The notes beneath the pieces are model-generated. The model was not told the origin of the DNA and did not search any database. It saw only the letters and a program-made list of their open reading frames with translations. This document shows, piece after piece, positions 18,313 to 27,492 of a DNA stretch of 64,000 nucleotides; position 1 is the stretch's first letter, and the number at the start of each line of letters is the position of its first letter. The DNA is taken from NCBI GenBank assembly GCA_964559125.1, contig CAZLGW010000002.1:225856-289855 (forward strand), written 5' to 3'. The DNA comes from Ravibacter sp964559125 (GTDB taxonomy: Bacteria; Bacteroidota; Bacteroidia; Cytophagales; Spirosomataceae). The position numbers were made by a program, and so were the translations under genes.

Positions 18313-19493
18313 TAATACAATGTATGTTCCGGAACTAATGCCGGGTGCATGATTTTCACATAGTCGGCCAGCAGCAGGTCGGGCCTGAATGAGGAGGATT
18401 CCCAGTAATCGTTGGCTCCTGCTTCATTGACCCGGTTGGCCAGGCTGTAAAGCTGGCCGTTCCTGACGGATTTGAAGCCGGAGTACCGGCTGTCTGAGGC
18501 GATCAGCTCCTTTTTTCCGTCCTGCGGCGAAGAAACGTATATGTTAAGCCAGAAGTCTGCATCGAGCGCCACAGGATATACTGCCTCGAAGTTGAGCGGA
18601 ATACTACCGCTCTGGTCGTTATCCTTCCAGTGGTAGTCTGCTCCCGCATCCGAGAGCAGGGTTGCCATAAAGCTTTTCCCCCCGGGCATATACCAGGTGC
18701 CCTGGTACTCGTTCCCGATCAAAACTCCCGGTTTTCTTTCCGCCGATTTCCTGACGAGCTCTGCCAGGTGCAGGTAGGATGATTCAACGAAGGCAAACTG
18801 GTGGTCGGCAGAATTCTGACGGTCGAGCAGCGCTGCTATTAGTTTGATCCATTCGGCCCGGCCAAGAGGGGAGGTTTCCATCCACTCCGAATTAATAATG
18901 ACTGGAATGCCCGACTTTGCAATATTTGAATAGGCCTCCGGGCCGGCTTCCGGGCTACCCGTCACCATGAGTACTTCGGGCTGCAGCTCCAGCACCTTTT
19001 CCTGGTTTAAGGTATTCCCCTTATAGATCTCCTTGACTGTCCCGGCACGTATTTTCTCCCTGATCTTCGGCGAGTACAGCTGATCGCCGTCACCTGCTGC
19101 TACCAGGAAATCCCATGCCTCCAGGCGATCGATAGCGCCGGCATGCAGGTTGGAGGTGACAGCGATGGACTTCACCGGTATGTGGATAACCTGGCTTTGA
19201 GAAAGTCCTTCGGGTACCTCCACCCCCTTTTTAAGAAGCACATAGCGAAGCGTATCGGCAGGTGAGCGGAAAGGTGTGATGATATCCAGGACCTGGTAGT
19301 CTTTTTCCTGTCGTATCTGGAACCCCTGCGCATGGCGGATCACCCCTTCCTCCACGCCGGAAGTTACAGGGGAGCTATCGTTCTGCGAAGATGTCTGATA
19401 ACAGCCTGTAAGGGCCAGGAACCAGATAAATGTCCAGGGCCGCCCGGTGACGACTTTCGGGATATGACTTGATTTCAACCACATTTCCTGCAT
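18294..19493 (-). CDS. Periplasmic substrate-binding lipoprotein (FecB/BtuF type)
   Basis: A 399-aa class III binding protein for the FecCD-type transporter downstream. It has a lipoprotein signal with lipobox ALTGC (Cys31), followed by an acidic and Ser-rich linker. The fold markers are IPVKSIAVTSNLHAGAIDRL, LNQEKVLELQPEVLMVTG and IPVIINSEWMETSPLGRAEWIKLIAALL, as in the cobalamin/siderophore binding family. The long N-terminal linker is common in Bacteroidota. No TonB-dependent receptor or riboswitch is next to it, so iron complex, heme and B12 all remain possible. It is the first gene of the three-gene operon. Confidence 0.93.
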   Translation of the reverse strand: MQEMWLKSSHIPKVVTGRPWTFIWFLALTGCYQTSSQNDSSPVTSGVEEGVIRHAQGFQIRQEKDYQVLDIITPFRSPADTLRYVLLKKGVEVPEGLSQSQVIHIPVKSIAVTSNLHAGAIDRLEAWDFLVAAGDGDQLYSPKIREKIRAGTVKEIYKGNTLNQEKVLELQPEVLMVTGSPEAGPEAYSNIAKSGIPVIINSEWMETSPLGRAEWIKLIAALLDRQNSADHQFAFVESSYLHLAELVRKSAERKPGVLIGNEYQGTWYMPGGKSFMATLLSDAGADYHWKDNDQSGSIPLNFEAVYPVALDADFWLNIYVSSPQDGKKELIASDSRYSGFKSVRNGQLYSLANRVNEAGANDYWESSSFRPDLLLADYVKIMHPALVPEHTLYYCIKLD

Positions 19494-19730
19494 AATTTTT
19501 GGTTCGAAAATACAGCCCGGCCGGTTAAAATCTTTCCGGGAAAGCCGACTCTTGTATCAAAGTAAAGGGATACAAAGCTAACATGCATGCCGGATTGCAG
19601 AAGAGTGTTGATTCATAGTTTCGGTAAATAGAGGTATTTTTAGATTATTTATCTTTTAATTATTAATTAGGTTAAATTTTAAGATCATATAATTTGTATA
19701 TTATAGATATTTTATTTATTGTTAACTTGC

Positions 19731-19738
19731 TATATTTG
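19731..19738 (+). promoter_or_regulatory. Candidate -7 box for the MTHFR-like gene
   Basis: TATATTTG fits the Bacteroidota -7 consensus TAnnTTTG, 52 bases before the start, in the very AT-rich divergent spacer 19,494-19,789. A matching -33 TTG at 19-21 bases is not obvious. Confidence 0.35.
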
Positions 19739-19789
19739 CGCTGGTAAAACAGGGTGACAACGTGATAAAACCGCTGGATCAGAATTAAA

Positions 19790-20704
19790 ATGTTACGGTC
19801 AAAGCTTGAAAACTGCGAGTCGGGTATCTTATTGTATGGTATTACTCCGCCCAAATCAGGGCATACCCCGGAGAAGATCAGGGAGATAGCCGATCGGCAG
19901 CTCAGGAGAATAGAGCGCCTGGATATCGACGGCCTTGTTCTCTATGATATCCAGGATGAGTCTTCGAGGAATTCTCTGCCCAGACCGTTTCCTTTTATAG
20001 AGACAATCGACCCCTTGACCTACAGCAGGGAACACCTCAGCGGCCTGAACCTGCCCAGGATTATCTATAACGGGGTAGGGAGGTACACGCCTGAGACATT
20101 CGCCGGCTGGCTGCGCCATGAGGGCACTGACCTCGACCTGGTGGTGTTGGTAGGTTCGCCTTCACGTCAAAGCGTTGCAGGGTTGTCGCTGCATGATGCT
20201 TACGACCTGAAAAGAAAACTCAATAATCCTGCCCTGATGGGGGGAGTGACCATTCCTGAGCGACATGCCAGAAAAGCCGACGAGCATCTGCGGGTAGCTT
20301 CCAAAACCCTGGCCGGCTGCCGATTTTTTATCTCTCAATGCGTATACAATGTCCGGAATGCGCTGGTTTTCCTGGCAGACTATTGCAAACTCCTGGATCA
20401 GACAGGAGAGAAGCCGGTACCCATTATCTTTACGATTACACCCTGCGGGTCGTTGAAAACTCTGCATTTTATGGAATGGCTGGGGATCGAAATCCCGGCG
20501 CCCCTTCGCAAAGAGCTCGAAATGTCGCCCGACATGCTGGGACGCTCAGTGGAAGCCTGCACGAGCATCGTTGACGAACTGGTAAGCCATGCTTCTTCAC
20601 TTTGCGTTCCGATAGGCTTCAATGTCGAAAGCGTAGCAATCAGGAAAGACGAGATCGAAGCTTCCCTCGAACTGGTGAAGTACGTAAAGAGTAAGTCCTT
20701 CTAA
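19790..20704 (+). CDS. Methylenetetrahydrofolate reductase-like protein
   Basis: A 304-aa protein with the TIM-barrel pattern of the MTHFR/proline dehydrogenase FAD-linked superfamily. Marks include LYGITPPK near the N-terminus, DIDGLVLYDIQDE, VVLVGSPSRQSV, LMGGVTIPERH, FFISQCVYN and IIFTITPCGS. MetF proteins reduce methylene-THF to methyl-THF for methionine synthesis. Here the N-terminal FE(F/L)xPP motif is replaced by LLYGITPPK, and the protein is diverged, so it may be a paralogue acting on another C1 carrier rather than the main MetF. It stands alone, convergent and overlapping by four bases with the M50 protease gene. Confidence 0.75.
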   Translation: MLRSKLENCESGILLYGITPPKSGHTPEKIREIADRQLRRIERLDIDGLVLYDIQDESSRNSLPRPFPFIETIDPLTYSREHLSGLNLPRIIYNGVGRYTPETFAGWLRHEGTDLDLVVLVGSPSRQSVAGLSLHDAYDLKRKLNNPALMGGVTIPERHARKADEHLRVASKTLAGCRFFISQCVYNVRNALVFLADYCKLLDQTGEKPVPIIFTITPCGSLKTLHFMEWLGIEIPAPLRKELEMSPDMLGRSVEACTSIVDELVSHASSLCVPIGFNVESVAIRKDEIEASLELVKYVKSKSF

Positions 20705-21840
20705 AGCATCACGAACGGCTTTGGGCTGAAGCATAAAACGAATACCGCCAGCGCCACTATACCCAGAATAAAGCGCCCAACGCCTAACGGTCTGTTATCT
20801 GCCGTTTCAGGATGCGTAATGCCCAGGAATCGCCCGAGTATAAACAGAAAGAACAGGAAGCCGGGGTAGCCTTCCCAATCCGGCCTGAAATAAGAAAGCC
20901 CTAGCTGCAGGAGCACGATAACGAGGCTTACGATAACAGCGTTCAGCGGGTTTTCGAAGACCTTCCTGAAGCAGATAAACAAAAAGCCGGCATAGATAGT
21001 CAGCGAAAAGAGTGCCGCGTAGAATTCCGAATCCGGTATTCCCGAGAAATCCGAAAGGGTATATAACCCCAGGCCGGAGTAAGCCACAGAAAAGACAAAC
21101 AGTGCGGGCGCCACCTTGTCGAACCATTTTTTGCCGATCATACCGTACAGGATATGCCCGCCGTCAAGCTGGCCGAGCGGTAAAAGGTTGAGAGAGGTGA
21201 AAAACAGCGCCAGGTAGCCGGCAAAAAGGTAGGGATAGTGAATGATCTCGAAACGGTGGGGTACCAGCTCCGGGTCTGCAACGTAGGTTTTGAAAAGCCA
21301 GAAAAGGATATTGTCGCCCAGGGCAATATTACCGGCCGGGTTTTCATAGACAAAAAGGGGATAGTTCAGGCCATGCTCCAGGTATTCGGGGTGTATGCTG
21401 AAAATGTGTTCGGGAGGCGGTAGGTGGGTAAACCCATACCAGAGTACGCCCAAAGCGGCCACAAACCCGGCCAGGGGTCCTGATATCCCGATATCGAAAA
21501 ATTTGATCCTGGACTGGACTACGTCTTTGATTCTGATAAATGCCCCCATGGTACCTATGCTGGGGGAGACCCCAAACCACAGCGGGATATAATAAGGAAG
21601 TGAAACCTTCACCTGGTGCCAGCGAGCTACGAAATAATGTCCGAATTCGTGGATGGTCAGCACAGTCAGGAACGGTATCGAAAAATGAAACCCCTGAAGG
21701 AATTCCGTCCATCCCAGCCGGTTTTCCACGAATACAAAAAGATTCCCGAACATCCACTCTGCACCTGCAAGCGTTGTTGTGATAAGGGTAACGACAAGTA
21801 ATAAAAGCTGGATTAAAAGTGTACGGTTATTTTCAGACAT
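20701..21840 (-). CDS. M50 (site-2 protease family) membrane metallopeptidase
   Basis: The frame opens at 21921, but the ATG at 21838-21840 gives a sensible start (MSENNRTLLIQLLLLVV) and 379 aa. It is an integral membrane zinc protease. HEFGH at residues 64-68 supplies two zinc ligands and the catalytic Glu in the first conserved helix; LGQLDGGHILYG in a later helix supplies the third ligand (Asp). About eight hydrophobic segments are visible, and there is no PDZ domain. S2P enzymes cut within membranes to release regulators, often after a first cleavage outside the membrane. Its start overlaps the HAD gene end by eight bases, implying cotranscription. Confidence 0.92.
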   Translation of the reverse strand: MSENNRTLLIQLLLLVVTLITTTLAGAEWMFGNLFVFVENRLGWTEFLQGFHFSIPFLTVLTIHEFGHYFVARWHQVKVSLPYYIPLWFGVSPSIGTMGAFIRIKDVVQSRIKFFDIGISGPLAGFVAALGVLWYGFTHLPPPEHIFSIHPEYLEHGLNYPLFVYENPAGNIALGDNILFWLFKTYVADPELVPHRFEIIHYPYLFAGYLALFFTSLNLLPLGQLDGGHILYGMIGKKWFDKVAPALFVFSVAYSGLGLYTLSDFSGIPDSEFYAALFSLTIYAGFLFICFRKVFENPLNAVIVSLVIVLLQLGLSYFRPDWEGYPGFLFFLFILGRFLGITHPETADNRPLGVGRFILGIVALAVFVLCFSPKPFVML

Positions 21841-22462
21841 AGGGAGACAGGTATTCGAGAATGGTAGTTGGCTTTTGTACGTGTATGATATGGATCCCCA
21901 GTTTTCCGGCAGCTTCGACATTGGCCTGGTTGTCGTCTAGAAACAGCGTCTCGCCGGCTTCTATCCCGGCGTCCTGCAGCACATCCAGGTAAATCTGCGG
22001 GTCGGGTTTCATGATGCCCATTTCATATGAGAAGTATAGCTTGCCGAACAGGCGCTGAAGGTCTTCAATACCCGAAGCAGCGTGGAGGATCTGGTTGACC
22101 TTTTTAATGTGAATGCTGCTGGTATTGCTGAGAAGAAACAGGCGGTACCGGTCGGCCAGCTTTTTCAAAAGCTCTATCCGTGCCGGCGGGATATCCAGCA
22201 GCAGCGCGTTCCAGGCATTGTCGATATCGGTATCGGCCAGGTCCGGCATTTCCAGGATTTCCCTGACCAGGTTCCGGAAGCCCTCCTCGGAAAGATTCCC
22301 TGTCTCAAATTTCCTGAATAGTTCATTTTCGGCGAAAACCCTGTGCAGGTGCCGGTCGGAATGACCGCTCAACTCAGCAAAGGCACTTACTGTTTTCGGA
22401 ATATCTATATTAAGAATAACATCTCCCAGGTCGAAAATGATGTTTCTGATATTATTTTTCAT
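21833..22462 (-). CDS. HAD-family (subfamily IA) hydrolase
   Basis: A 209-aa haloacid-dehalogenase-like phosphatase, starting at the ATG 22460-22462 (MKNNIRNIIFDLGDVILNID). Motif I is FDLGDV with nucleophile Asp11, the variant lacking the second DxD Asp two positions on, as in YihX-type sugar phosphatases. Motif II is LFLLSNTSSIHI, motif III is the Lys in MGIMKPDPQIY, and motif IV is FLDDNQANV. Such enzymes dephosphorylate small phosphorylated metabolites; the substrate is not predictable. It is coupled to the M50 protease gene. Confidence 0.9.
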   Translation of the reverse strand: MKNNIRNIIFDLGDVILNIDIPKTVSAFAELSGHSDRHLHRVFAENELFRKFETGNLSEEGFRNLVREILEMPDLADTDIDNAWNALLLDIPPARIELLKKLADRYRLFLLSNTSSIHIKKVNQILHAASGIEDLQRLFGKLYFSYEMGIMKPDPQIYLDVLQDAGIEAGETLFLDDNQANVEAAGKLGIHIIHVQKPTTILEYLSPYV

Positions 22463-22469
22463 TAAGGCG

Positions 22470-22511
22470 ATCAGACAATGAGACAACTAGGAAATTAGAC
22501 AATGAGACAAT
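22470..22511. repeat. Short direct repeat AGACAATGAGACAA
   Basis: The 14-base word AGACAATGAGACAA occurs twice, at 22,470 and 22,498, in the 204-base divergent spacer between the HAD gene and queE. Such words are frequent in Bacteroidota spacers. Downstream are small hairpins, CGGGATT/AATCCCG and CCCTG/CAGGG, of uncertain meaning. Confidence 0.45.
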
Positions 22512-22666
22512 TAAGCACGCGGCTTCTCTGTCATCTGATGTCAAATCTAGGAACAAATGAACAATTGTAATAGGCCCAGTCGGGATTTTCGCGGGAATAA
22601 TCCCGCCCCGCCGCCCGACCCTGGTAAGAACAGGGACTCGTAACGGTCTTTTCACTAATTTTGTAT

Positions 22667-23281
22667 ATGAAAATTAAAGAAGAGGTCATATTGCCGGTGA
22701 TGGAAGCATTTTATACCCTCCAGGGGGAAGGAATGCATAATGGCCGTGCGGCCTATTTCATTCGCCTGGGCGGATGTGATGTAGGTTGTCACTGGTGCGA
22801 TGTCAAGGAATCGTGGGATGCCGGCATTCACCCGAAATTGTCTGTCGGACAAATTGTGGACGAGGCTTTACAATATCCCGGACGTTTGGCAGTTATTACT
22901 GGTGGAGAACCGCTTATGTATGACCTGGAAGACCTTACTTTTCGTTTGCAAAGCGAGGGATTCAGGACCAATATCGAGACCTCCGGAGTGTATCCTCTGT
23001 CGGGAAAGTGGGACTGGATATGTTTTTCTCCGAAGAAATTCAAAGAGCCCCATCCGGGGATCTACGACGCAGCCGACGAGCTCAAAGTGATCATTTTTAA
23101 TAAAAGTGATTTTGAATTCGCGGAGTATCATGCGCAGAAGGTTTCGGACAACTGTCATTTGATCCTGCAGGTGGAATGGAGCAGAAGAGACCAGATGATG
23201 GGACAGGTAATTGACTATATTATGAAAAACCCCCGGTGGCGGATGTCGCTGCAGACTCATAAATATATGAATATACCCTGA
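22667..23281 (+). CDS. queE: 7-carboxy-7-deazaguanine synthase (radical SAM)
   Basis: Converts 6-carboxy-tetrahydropterin to 7-carboxy-7-deazaguanine in the queuosine pathway. The 204-aa protein is short, as QueE usually is, and carries the radical-SAM cluster CxxxCxxC as CDVGCHWC (Cys37, Cys41, Cys44). The N-terminal TLQGEGMHNGRAAYFIRLGGC and the VVITGGEPL-like ITGGEPLMYDLEDL confirm the family. An upstream in-frame TTG (22,661) is possible, but the ATG at 22,667 is preferred. The stop overlaps the next ATG (TGATG), so the OmpA-type gene is translationally coupled, though functionally unrelated. No queC or queD is in the window. Confidence 0.95.
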   Translation: MKIKEEVILPVMEAFYTLQGEGMHNGRAAYFIRLGGCDVGCHWCDVKESWDAGIHPKLSVGQIVDEALQYPGRLAVITGGEPLMYDLEDLTFRLQSEGFRTNIETSGVYPLSGKWDWICFSPKKFKEPHPGIYDAADELKVIIFNKSDFEFAEYHAQKVSDNCHLILQVEWSRRDQMMGQVIDYIMKNPRWRMSLQTHKYMNIP

Positions 23282-25188
23282 TGCGCAGTTCATTGATATG
23301 CTTCGGAATCTGGCTGATCACGCTCAGTGGGGCTCTGGCCCAGGGGATACAGCTGAGCCGGAAAGGCAGGGATCTGGAGGAAAAGGCTTCCAGGGCCTGG
23401 GATGCGCGTGACCTGGAAAAAGCCCGCGAATTATACAGGCAACTCTCAGAAACGGAGCCAAAGTATGTCCTGCCGCATCTGAGGCTTGCCCAGCTATATG
23501 AATGGAGCAGGCAGACAGACCTGGTAAGACAGCATTATGAAAAAGCCGTAGAGCTCGTTCCCGATTCGAAGGATATGCTTGCGGCCTACCAGTGGCTGGG
23601 TAGAAAAGCCCAGGAAAGGGAGGATTACCGGGCTGCAGCAGGCTATTGGCAGAAAGTACTGGATATTCTCGGCGGGCAGAAAAGCAGTAACCTCTCAAAG
23701 CTGGCTGAGCGTCAGCTCGAATCTGCAAAATTCGCCCTGAAAGCGCTTGAGAATCCTCTCGATATCCATACCGAGGCATTGAGCGATACGGTCAACCGCC
23801 TTCAACTGCAGTTCTTCCCGGTGCTGACCGCCGACCGTGAAAAACTGATCTTTACTGCGCTGGATCGCGGAGGCGACGAAGATATATTTATCTCCAACTG
23901 GGAAGAAGGCTCCTGGTCAGTACCGGTTTCGATCTCTGACAACATCAATACATCGGGGAACGAAGGTACCTGCACGGTGTCTGCCGATGGTCATACCCTT
24001 GTTTTTACTGCGTGTAACCGCAACGACGGACTGGGCAGTTGCGACCTGTACATAAGCTATCTGAAAAACGGGAAGTGGTCGAGACCGGAAAATATGAACG
24101 AGCCCGTCAATTCAAGACATTGGGAATCGCAGCCTTCCTTATCGGCCGACGGAAGCGCCCTGTATTTTGCTTCAGACCGTCCTGGCGGAGCCGGTAAATC
24201 GGATGTGTGGAAATCGGTCAAAAATGAAAAGGGAGAATGGGGAGAGCCTGTTAACCTCGGGGCGGGGATCAATACTCCCGATGACGAAAATGCTCCTTTT
24301 ATCCATGCAAACGGGACCACCCTCTTTTATGCTTCAAAAGGACTGCCCGGAATGGGAGGGTTTGATATTTTTATGGCGGATATAGCGGAAGGCATATCGG
24401 CGAAACCCGTTAACCTGGGTTATCCTATTAACAATAACGCCGACCAGGTGGGGCTTTTTATTACCGCCGACGGAAAGACGGCCTACTATACAGAAGACCG
24501 GTCGGAGCCGGGAAAAGGGCGGTTCTCCAGGCTGTATCATTTCGAAATCCCGGATAAGCTTCAAAAGCTCTTTATCTCGAGTCGCTATGTGAAAGGCCGG
24601 GTTCTCGACAGCGAAACTCATGCTCCTGTCAAAGCCCGGATTAAGCTGTATGACCTGGTTACACGTCAGTTGGTATCCGGTTTTACGTCCGACGAGAATA
24701 CAGGCGAATTCCTGGCGGTTGTGAACAACGACAGCCATTACGCCCTGTATGTGGAAAGCAGCGGCTATCTTTTTAAAAGTATGTCTTTTGACATAACCGA
24801 TAAAGATGTTTCAGTGAGGAAGGATATCCTGGTGGAAAAGGCAAAAAAGGACAAAGCGGAGGTGCTGACCAATGTCTATTTCGAAACCGGTGATTTCAAC
24901 CTGAGTGAAAAATCAAAGCTGGAGCTCGACAAGCTGGTTACGTTCCTTAATGAGAACAGGAATCTCTCTATAGAAGTATCGGGACATACGGACGATGTCG
25001 GATCTGACGTCGACAACCTGAAACTGTCGGAAAAAAGGGCGGAGTCGGTGGTCGGATACCTGACCGGCAAAGGGATATCGTCGGGGAGGCTTCATCATAA
25101 AGGATATGGAGAAAGCAAGCCCAGAGTACCCAACAACAGTGAAGAAAACCGGAGCATAAACAGGAGAATAGAATGGCGTATTCTGTAA
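23281..25188 (+). CDS. OmpA-family protein with TPR and PD40 propeller (PorE-like)
   Basis: A 635-aa exported envelope protein. The signal peptide (SSLICFGIWLITLSGALAQG) is followed by TPR helices (about 25-165), then a WD40-like PD40 beta-propeller (about 180-430; repeats such as YFASDRPGGAGKSDVWKS and LFYASKGLPGMGGFDIFMA). Next is a carboxypeptidase-regulatory-like fold (about 438-520), and the C-terminal OmpA peptidoglycan-binding domain (about 528-635; NVYFETGDFNLSEKSKLELD, GHTDDVGSDVDN, SINRRIEWRI). This domain order is that of PorE, an accessory of the type IX secretion system, but many Bacteroidota paralogues share it. A role in anchoring envelope complexes to peptidoglycan is likely. 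Confidence 0.9.
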   Translation: MRSSLICFGIWLITLSGALAQGIQLSRKGRDLEEKASRAWDARDLEKARELYRQLSETEPKYVLPHLRLAQLYEWSRQTDLVRQHYEKAVELVPDSKDMLAAYQWLGRKAQEREDYRAAAGYWQKVLDILGGQKSSNLSKLAERQLESAKFALKALENPLDIHTEALSDTVNRLQLQFFPVLTADREKLIFTALDRGGDEDIFISNWEEGSWSVPVSISDNINTSGNEGTCTVSADGHTLVFTACNRNDGLGSCDLYISYLKNGKWSRPENMNEPVNSRHWESQPSLSADGSALYFASDRPGGAGKSDVWKSVKNEKGEWGEPVNLGAGINTPDDENAPFIHANGTTLFYASKGLPGMGGFDIFMADIAEGISAKPVNLGYPINNNADQVGLFITADGKTAYYTEDRSEPGKGRFSRLYHFEIPDKLQKLFISSRYVKGRVLDSETHAPVKARIKLYDLVTRQLVSGFTSDENTGEFLAVVNNDSHYALYVESSGYLFKSMSFDITDKDVSVRKDILVEKAKKDKAEVLTNVYFETGDFNLSEKSKLELDKLVTFLNENRNLSIEVSGHTDDVGSDVDNLKLSEKRAESVVGYLTGKGISSGRLHHKGYGESKPRVPNNSEENRSINRRIEWRIL

Positions 25189-25332
25189 GTCAGTTGCTTT
25201 TTTTTACAAAAAGGCACACTTTTGCGCAGGTTTGCGTTGTCACTTTAAAAGACGGCGGGCAAATCCTCCGCAGAAAGGGCGAGGCTGATCTTTTGAATTA
25301 CGACTAATATTGTACCCAATATTCTGATATTA

Positions 25333-26286
25333 ATGTCCAGAGAAATAATAGATTGCTTGATTATAGGGTCGGGGCCGGCCGGTTATACGGCTGCGATTTA
25401 TGCAGCCAGAGCGGGAATGAAACCTGTTTTATACCAGGGAGGACAACCCGGCGGACAACTGACCATCACCACCGATGTTGAGAATTACCCCGGCTATCCG
25501 GACGGAATACAGGGGCCTGAGATGATGATGGAATTTGAAAAGCAGGCCAGAAGATTTGAAACCGATATCAGGTACGGCCTGGTTACGTCGGTCGATTTTT
25601 CCGGCTATCCTCACCTGGTGACAGTTGACGGCAAGAAAGAAATAGAAGCAAAAGCGGTGATCATAGCTACCGGAGCCTCTGCCAAGTGGCTGGGACTTCC
25701 TGCCGAAGAAAGGCTGAACGGGAAGGGTGTTTCCGCATGTGCCGTTTGCGACGGTTTCTTTTTCAGGAAACAGGAGGTTGTCGTGGTAGGAGGAGGAGAT
25801 ACTGCGCTGGAAGAGGCTTCCTATCTTGCCAAATTATGTGCGAAAGTATACCTGTTGGTGAGAAGAGATGAGCTCAGAGCTTCCAGGATCATGCAGAAAA
25901 GGCTGTTTTCTCTTGAAAATGTGGAGGTATTGTGGAATACGGAAGCGATCGATCTGATAGGAGAAGATGTGCTGGAAGGTGTTATTATCAGAAATAATAT
26001 CGCCGGAGAGCAGCGTACGCTGAATGTAACCGGCTTTTTTGTTGCTATAGGTCATAAACCTAATACCGAGATATTTAAGGACTTCCTGGAGTTGGACGGT
26101 CACGGGTATATCAGAACGGTACCGGGCTCGACCAGGACTAATATCGAAGGTGTATTTGCATGTGGTGATGCACAGGATAATGTATATCGCCAGGCTGTAA
26201 CGGCTGCCGGAACCGGTTGTATGGCTGCATTGGATGCAGAACGGTTTTTGGTAGAGAAAGAAGCAGAATTGCTGGATCAGGCTTAA
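25333..26286 (+). CDS. trxB: Thioredoxin-disulfide reductase
   Basis: A 317-aa FAD/NADPH flavoprotein that reduces thioredoxin. The FAD-binding GxGxxG is IIGSGPAGYTAAIYAARA at the N-terminus. The redox-active pair is CAVC (Cys136, Cys139), followed by DG. The NADPH-binding VVVGGGDTALEEA and the C-terminal GVFACGDAQDNVYRQAVTAAGTGCMAA are complete. Start ATG at 25,333. It is followed 87 bases later by the M23 peptidase gene, on the same strand but with no functional link evident. Confidence 0.97.
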   Translation: MSREIIDCLIIGSGPAGYTAAIYAARAGMKPVLYQGGQPGGQLTITTDVENYPGYPDGIQGPEMMMEFEKQARRFETDIRYGLVTSVDFSGYPHLVTVDGKKEIEAKAVIIATGASAKWLGLPAEERLNGKGVSACAVCDGFFFRKQEVVVVGGGDTALEEASYLAKLCAKVYLLVRRDELRASRIMQKRLFSLENVEVLWNTEAIDLIGEDVLEGVIIRNNIAGEQRTLNVTGFFVAIGHKPNTEIFKDFLELDGHGYIRTVPGSTRTNIEGVFACGDAQDNVYRQAVTAAGTGCMAALDAERFLVEKEAELLDQA

Positions 26287-26373
26287 CCCGGAGTGAATTA
26301 TTTTGGCGCTCTTTACTGCCAGGCCCCCTGGCTGCCGGTATTGAGTTTCGGTAAAAGAGCGACAATTCATGTT

Positions 26374-27471
26374 ATGAAAAGATTGACCACTGTCAGACAT
26401 CTGGTAAGGCTTGGTATTCCCCTTGGCCTGTTTTTTTTCCTGACCGTTTTCGAGGCGGCAGGGCAGGAGAGAGGTAGGGTGAAGCAGGCTCCCAGGATCA
26501 ACCAGGGGACTACAAAGACCCCTGATGCCCCCAAAAAGGATACGAAGGATGAAACGGATGAATTTGAAATTCAAACTTCAAATATCCAGTTTCAAAGCCA
26601 GTTTGAGCCGGTCAAACCCGTTAACCCGGTAGTGAACGAGGATCCGGACGAGATGCTGCCGATTGAACTGACGGTCTCGGAAGTGACCGATTCGATGCAG
26701 GTCGGGGACGATATGGTCAAGGTTGCGGAATATTTTGTGATCTGGGATGAACGGAATATAAACCCTTATAACATCAATCCACTTGAATTTGACGAGAGCA
26801 TCGTCCTTGATCTGTATAACGAAGAGGAAGGCAGGCACGTGGCTATGCCGCTTCGAGAGATCCGGCCTACCTCCCAGTTCGGGCTTCGCTGGGGAAGAAA
26901 TCACACCGGTACCGACCTGAATCTGAATACCGGCGATACCATCACCACTGTATTCGACGGTATGGTACGGGTTGTAGGCGTAGATGGCAGAGGCTACGGA
27001 AGGTTTGTGGTTGTTCGTCATTACAATGGCCTCGAAACACTTTACGGGCATATGTCCAAGCCGCTTGCCGAGTCGGGGCTGGTCGTGAAGGCTGGCGACG
27101 TTATCGGCCTTGGCGGGAGTACCGGCCGGAGTACCGGACCGCATCTTCATTTCGAAGTACGTTACGAGGGCAACGCTTTCGACCCGCGGCATATCTTTGA
27201 CTGGTCTGTCCCGGCCGCGAAGTCGCGCGAATTTGAACTGACCAAGTCGGTATGGGATTACCGGCGGGGCGGTCGCAGCTACAAGAGCGAGTTTGAATCC
27301 GGAGACCAGGCGCCGGCATATCAATCGGCCGTATGGCATAAGATCCGTTCGGGAGAAACGCTGTCGTCTATTGCCAGGAAATATGGTACGACGGTTAACA
27401 GCATTGCCAGGATGAACAAGCTGAGCGTAAGGTCTACATTGAGGGTCGGGCAGAGATTGAGAGTTCGTTAA
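26374..27471 (+). CDS. M23-family peptidoglycan endopeptidase with LysM
   Basis: The frame opens at 26,293, but the ATG at 26,374 precedes a signal peptide (RHLVRLGIPLGLFFFLTVFEAAGQ) and gives 365 aa. The central M23 LytM domain has the zinc ligands His177 and Asp181 in NHTGTDLN and the HLHFE motif (His257, His259). A C-terminal LysM (about 318-365; KIRSGETLSSIARKYGTTVNSIARMNKL) binds peptidoglycan. It should hydrolyse peptide cross-links during cell-wall growth or division. A Lys/Pro/Asp-rich linker (35-95) separates the signal from the domain. Confidence 0.94.
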   Translation: MKRLTTVRHLVRLGIPLGLFFFLTVFEAAGQERGRVKQAPRINQGTTKTPDAPKKDTKDETDEFEIQTSNIQFQSQFEPVKPVNPVVNEDPDEMLPIELTVSEVTDSMQVGDDMVKVAEYFVIWDERNINPYNINPLEFDESIVLDLYNEEEGRHVAMPLREIRPTSQFGLRWGRNHTGTDLNLNTGDTITTVFDGMVRVVGVDGRGYGRFVVVRHYNGLETLYGHMSKPLAESGLVVKAGDVIGLGGSTGRSTGPHLHFEVRYEGNAFDPRHIFDWSVPAAKSREFELTKSVWDYRRGGRSYKSEFESGDQAPAYQSAVWHKIRSGETLSSIARKYGTTVNSIARMNKLSVRSTLRVGQRLRVR

Positions 27472-27492
27472 TTACCAGATCACAGACATATC

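Noticed and set aside
19494..19789. Possible cobalamin riboswitch upstream of the FecB/BtuF-like gene
   Set aside because: Neither strand shows a B12-box-like core or the expected stems; the stretch is just AT-rich. Substrate therefore remains open.
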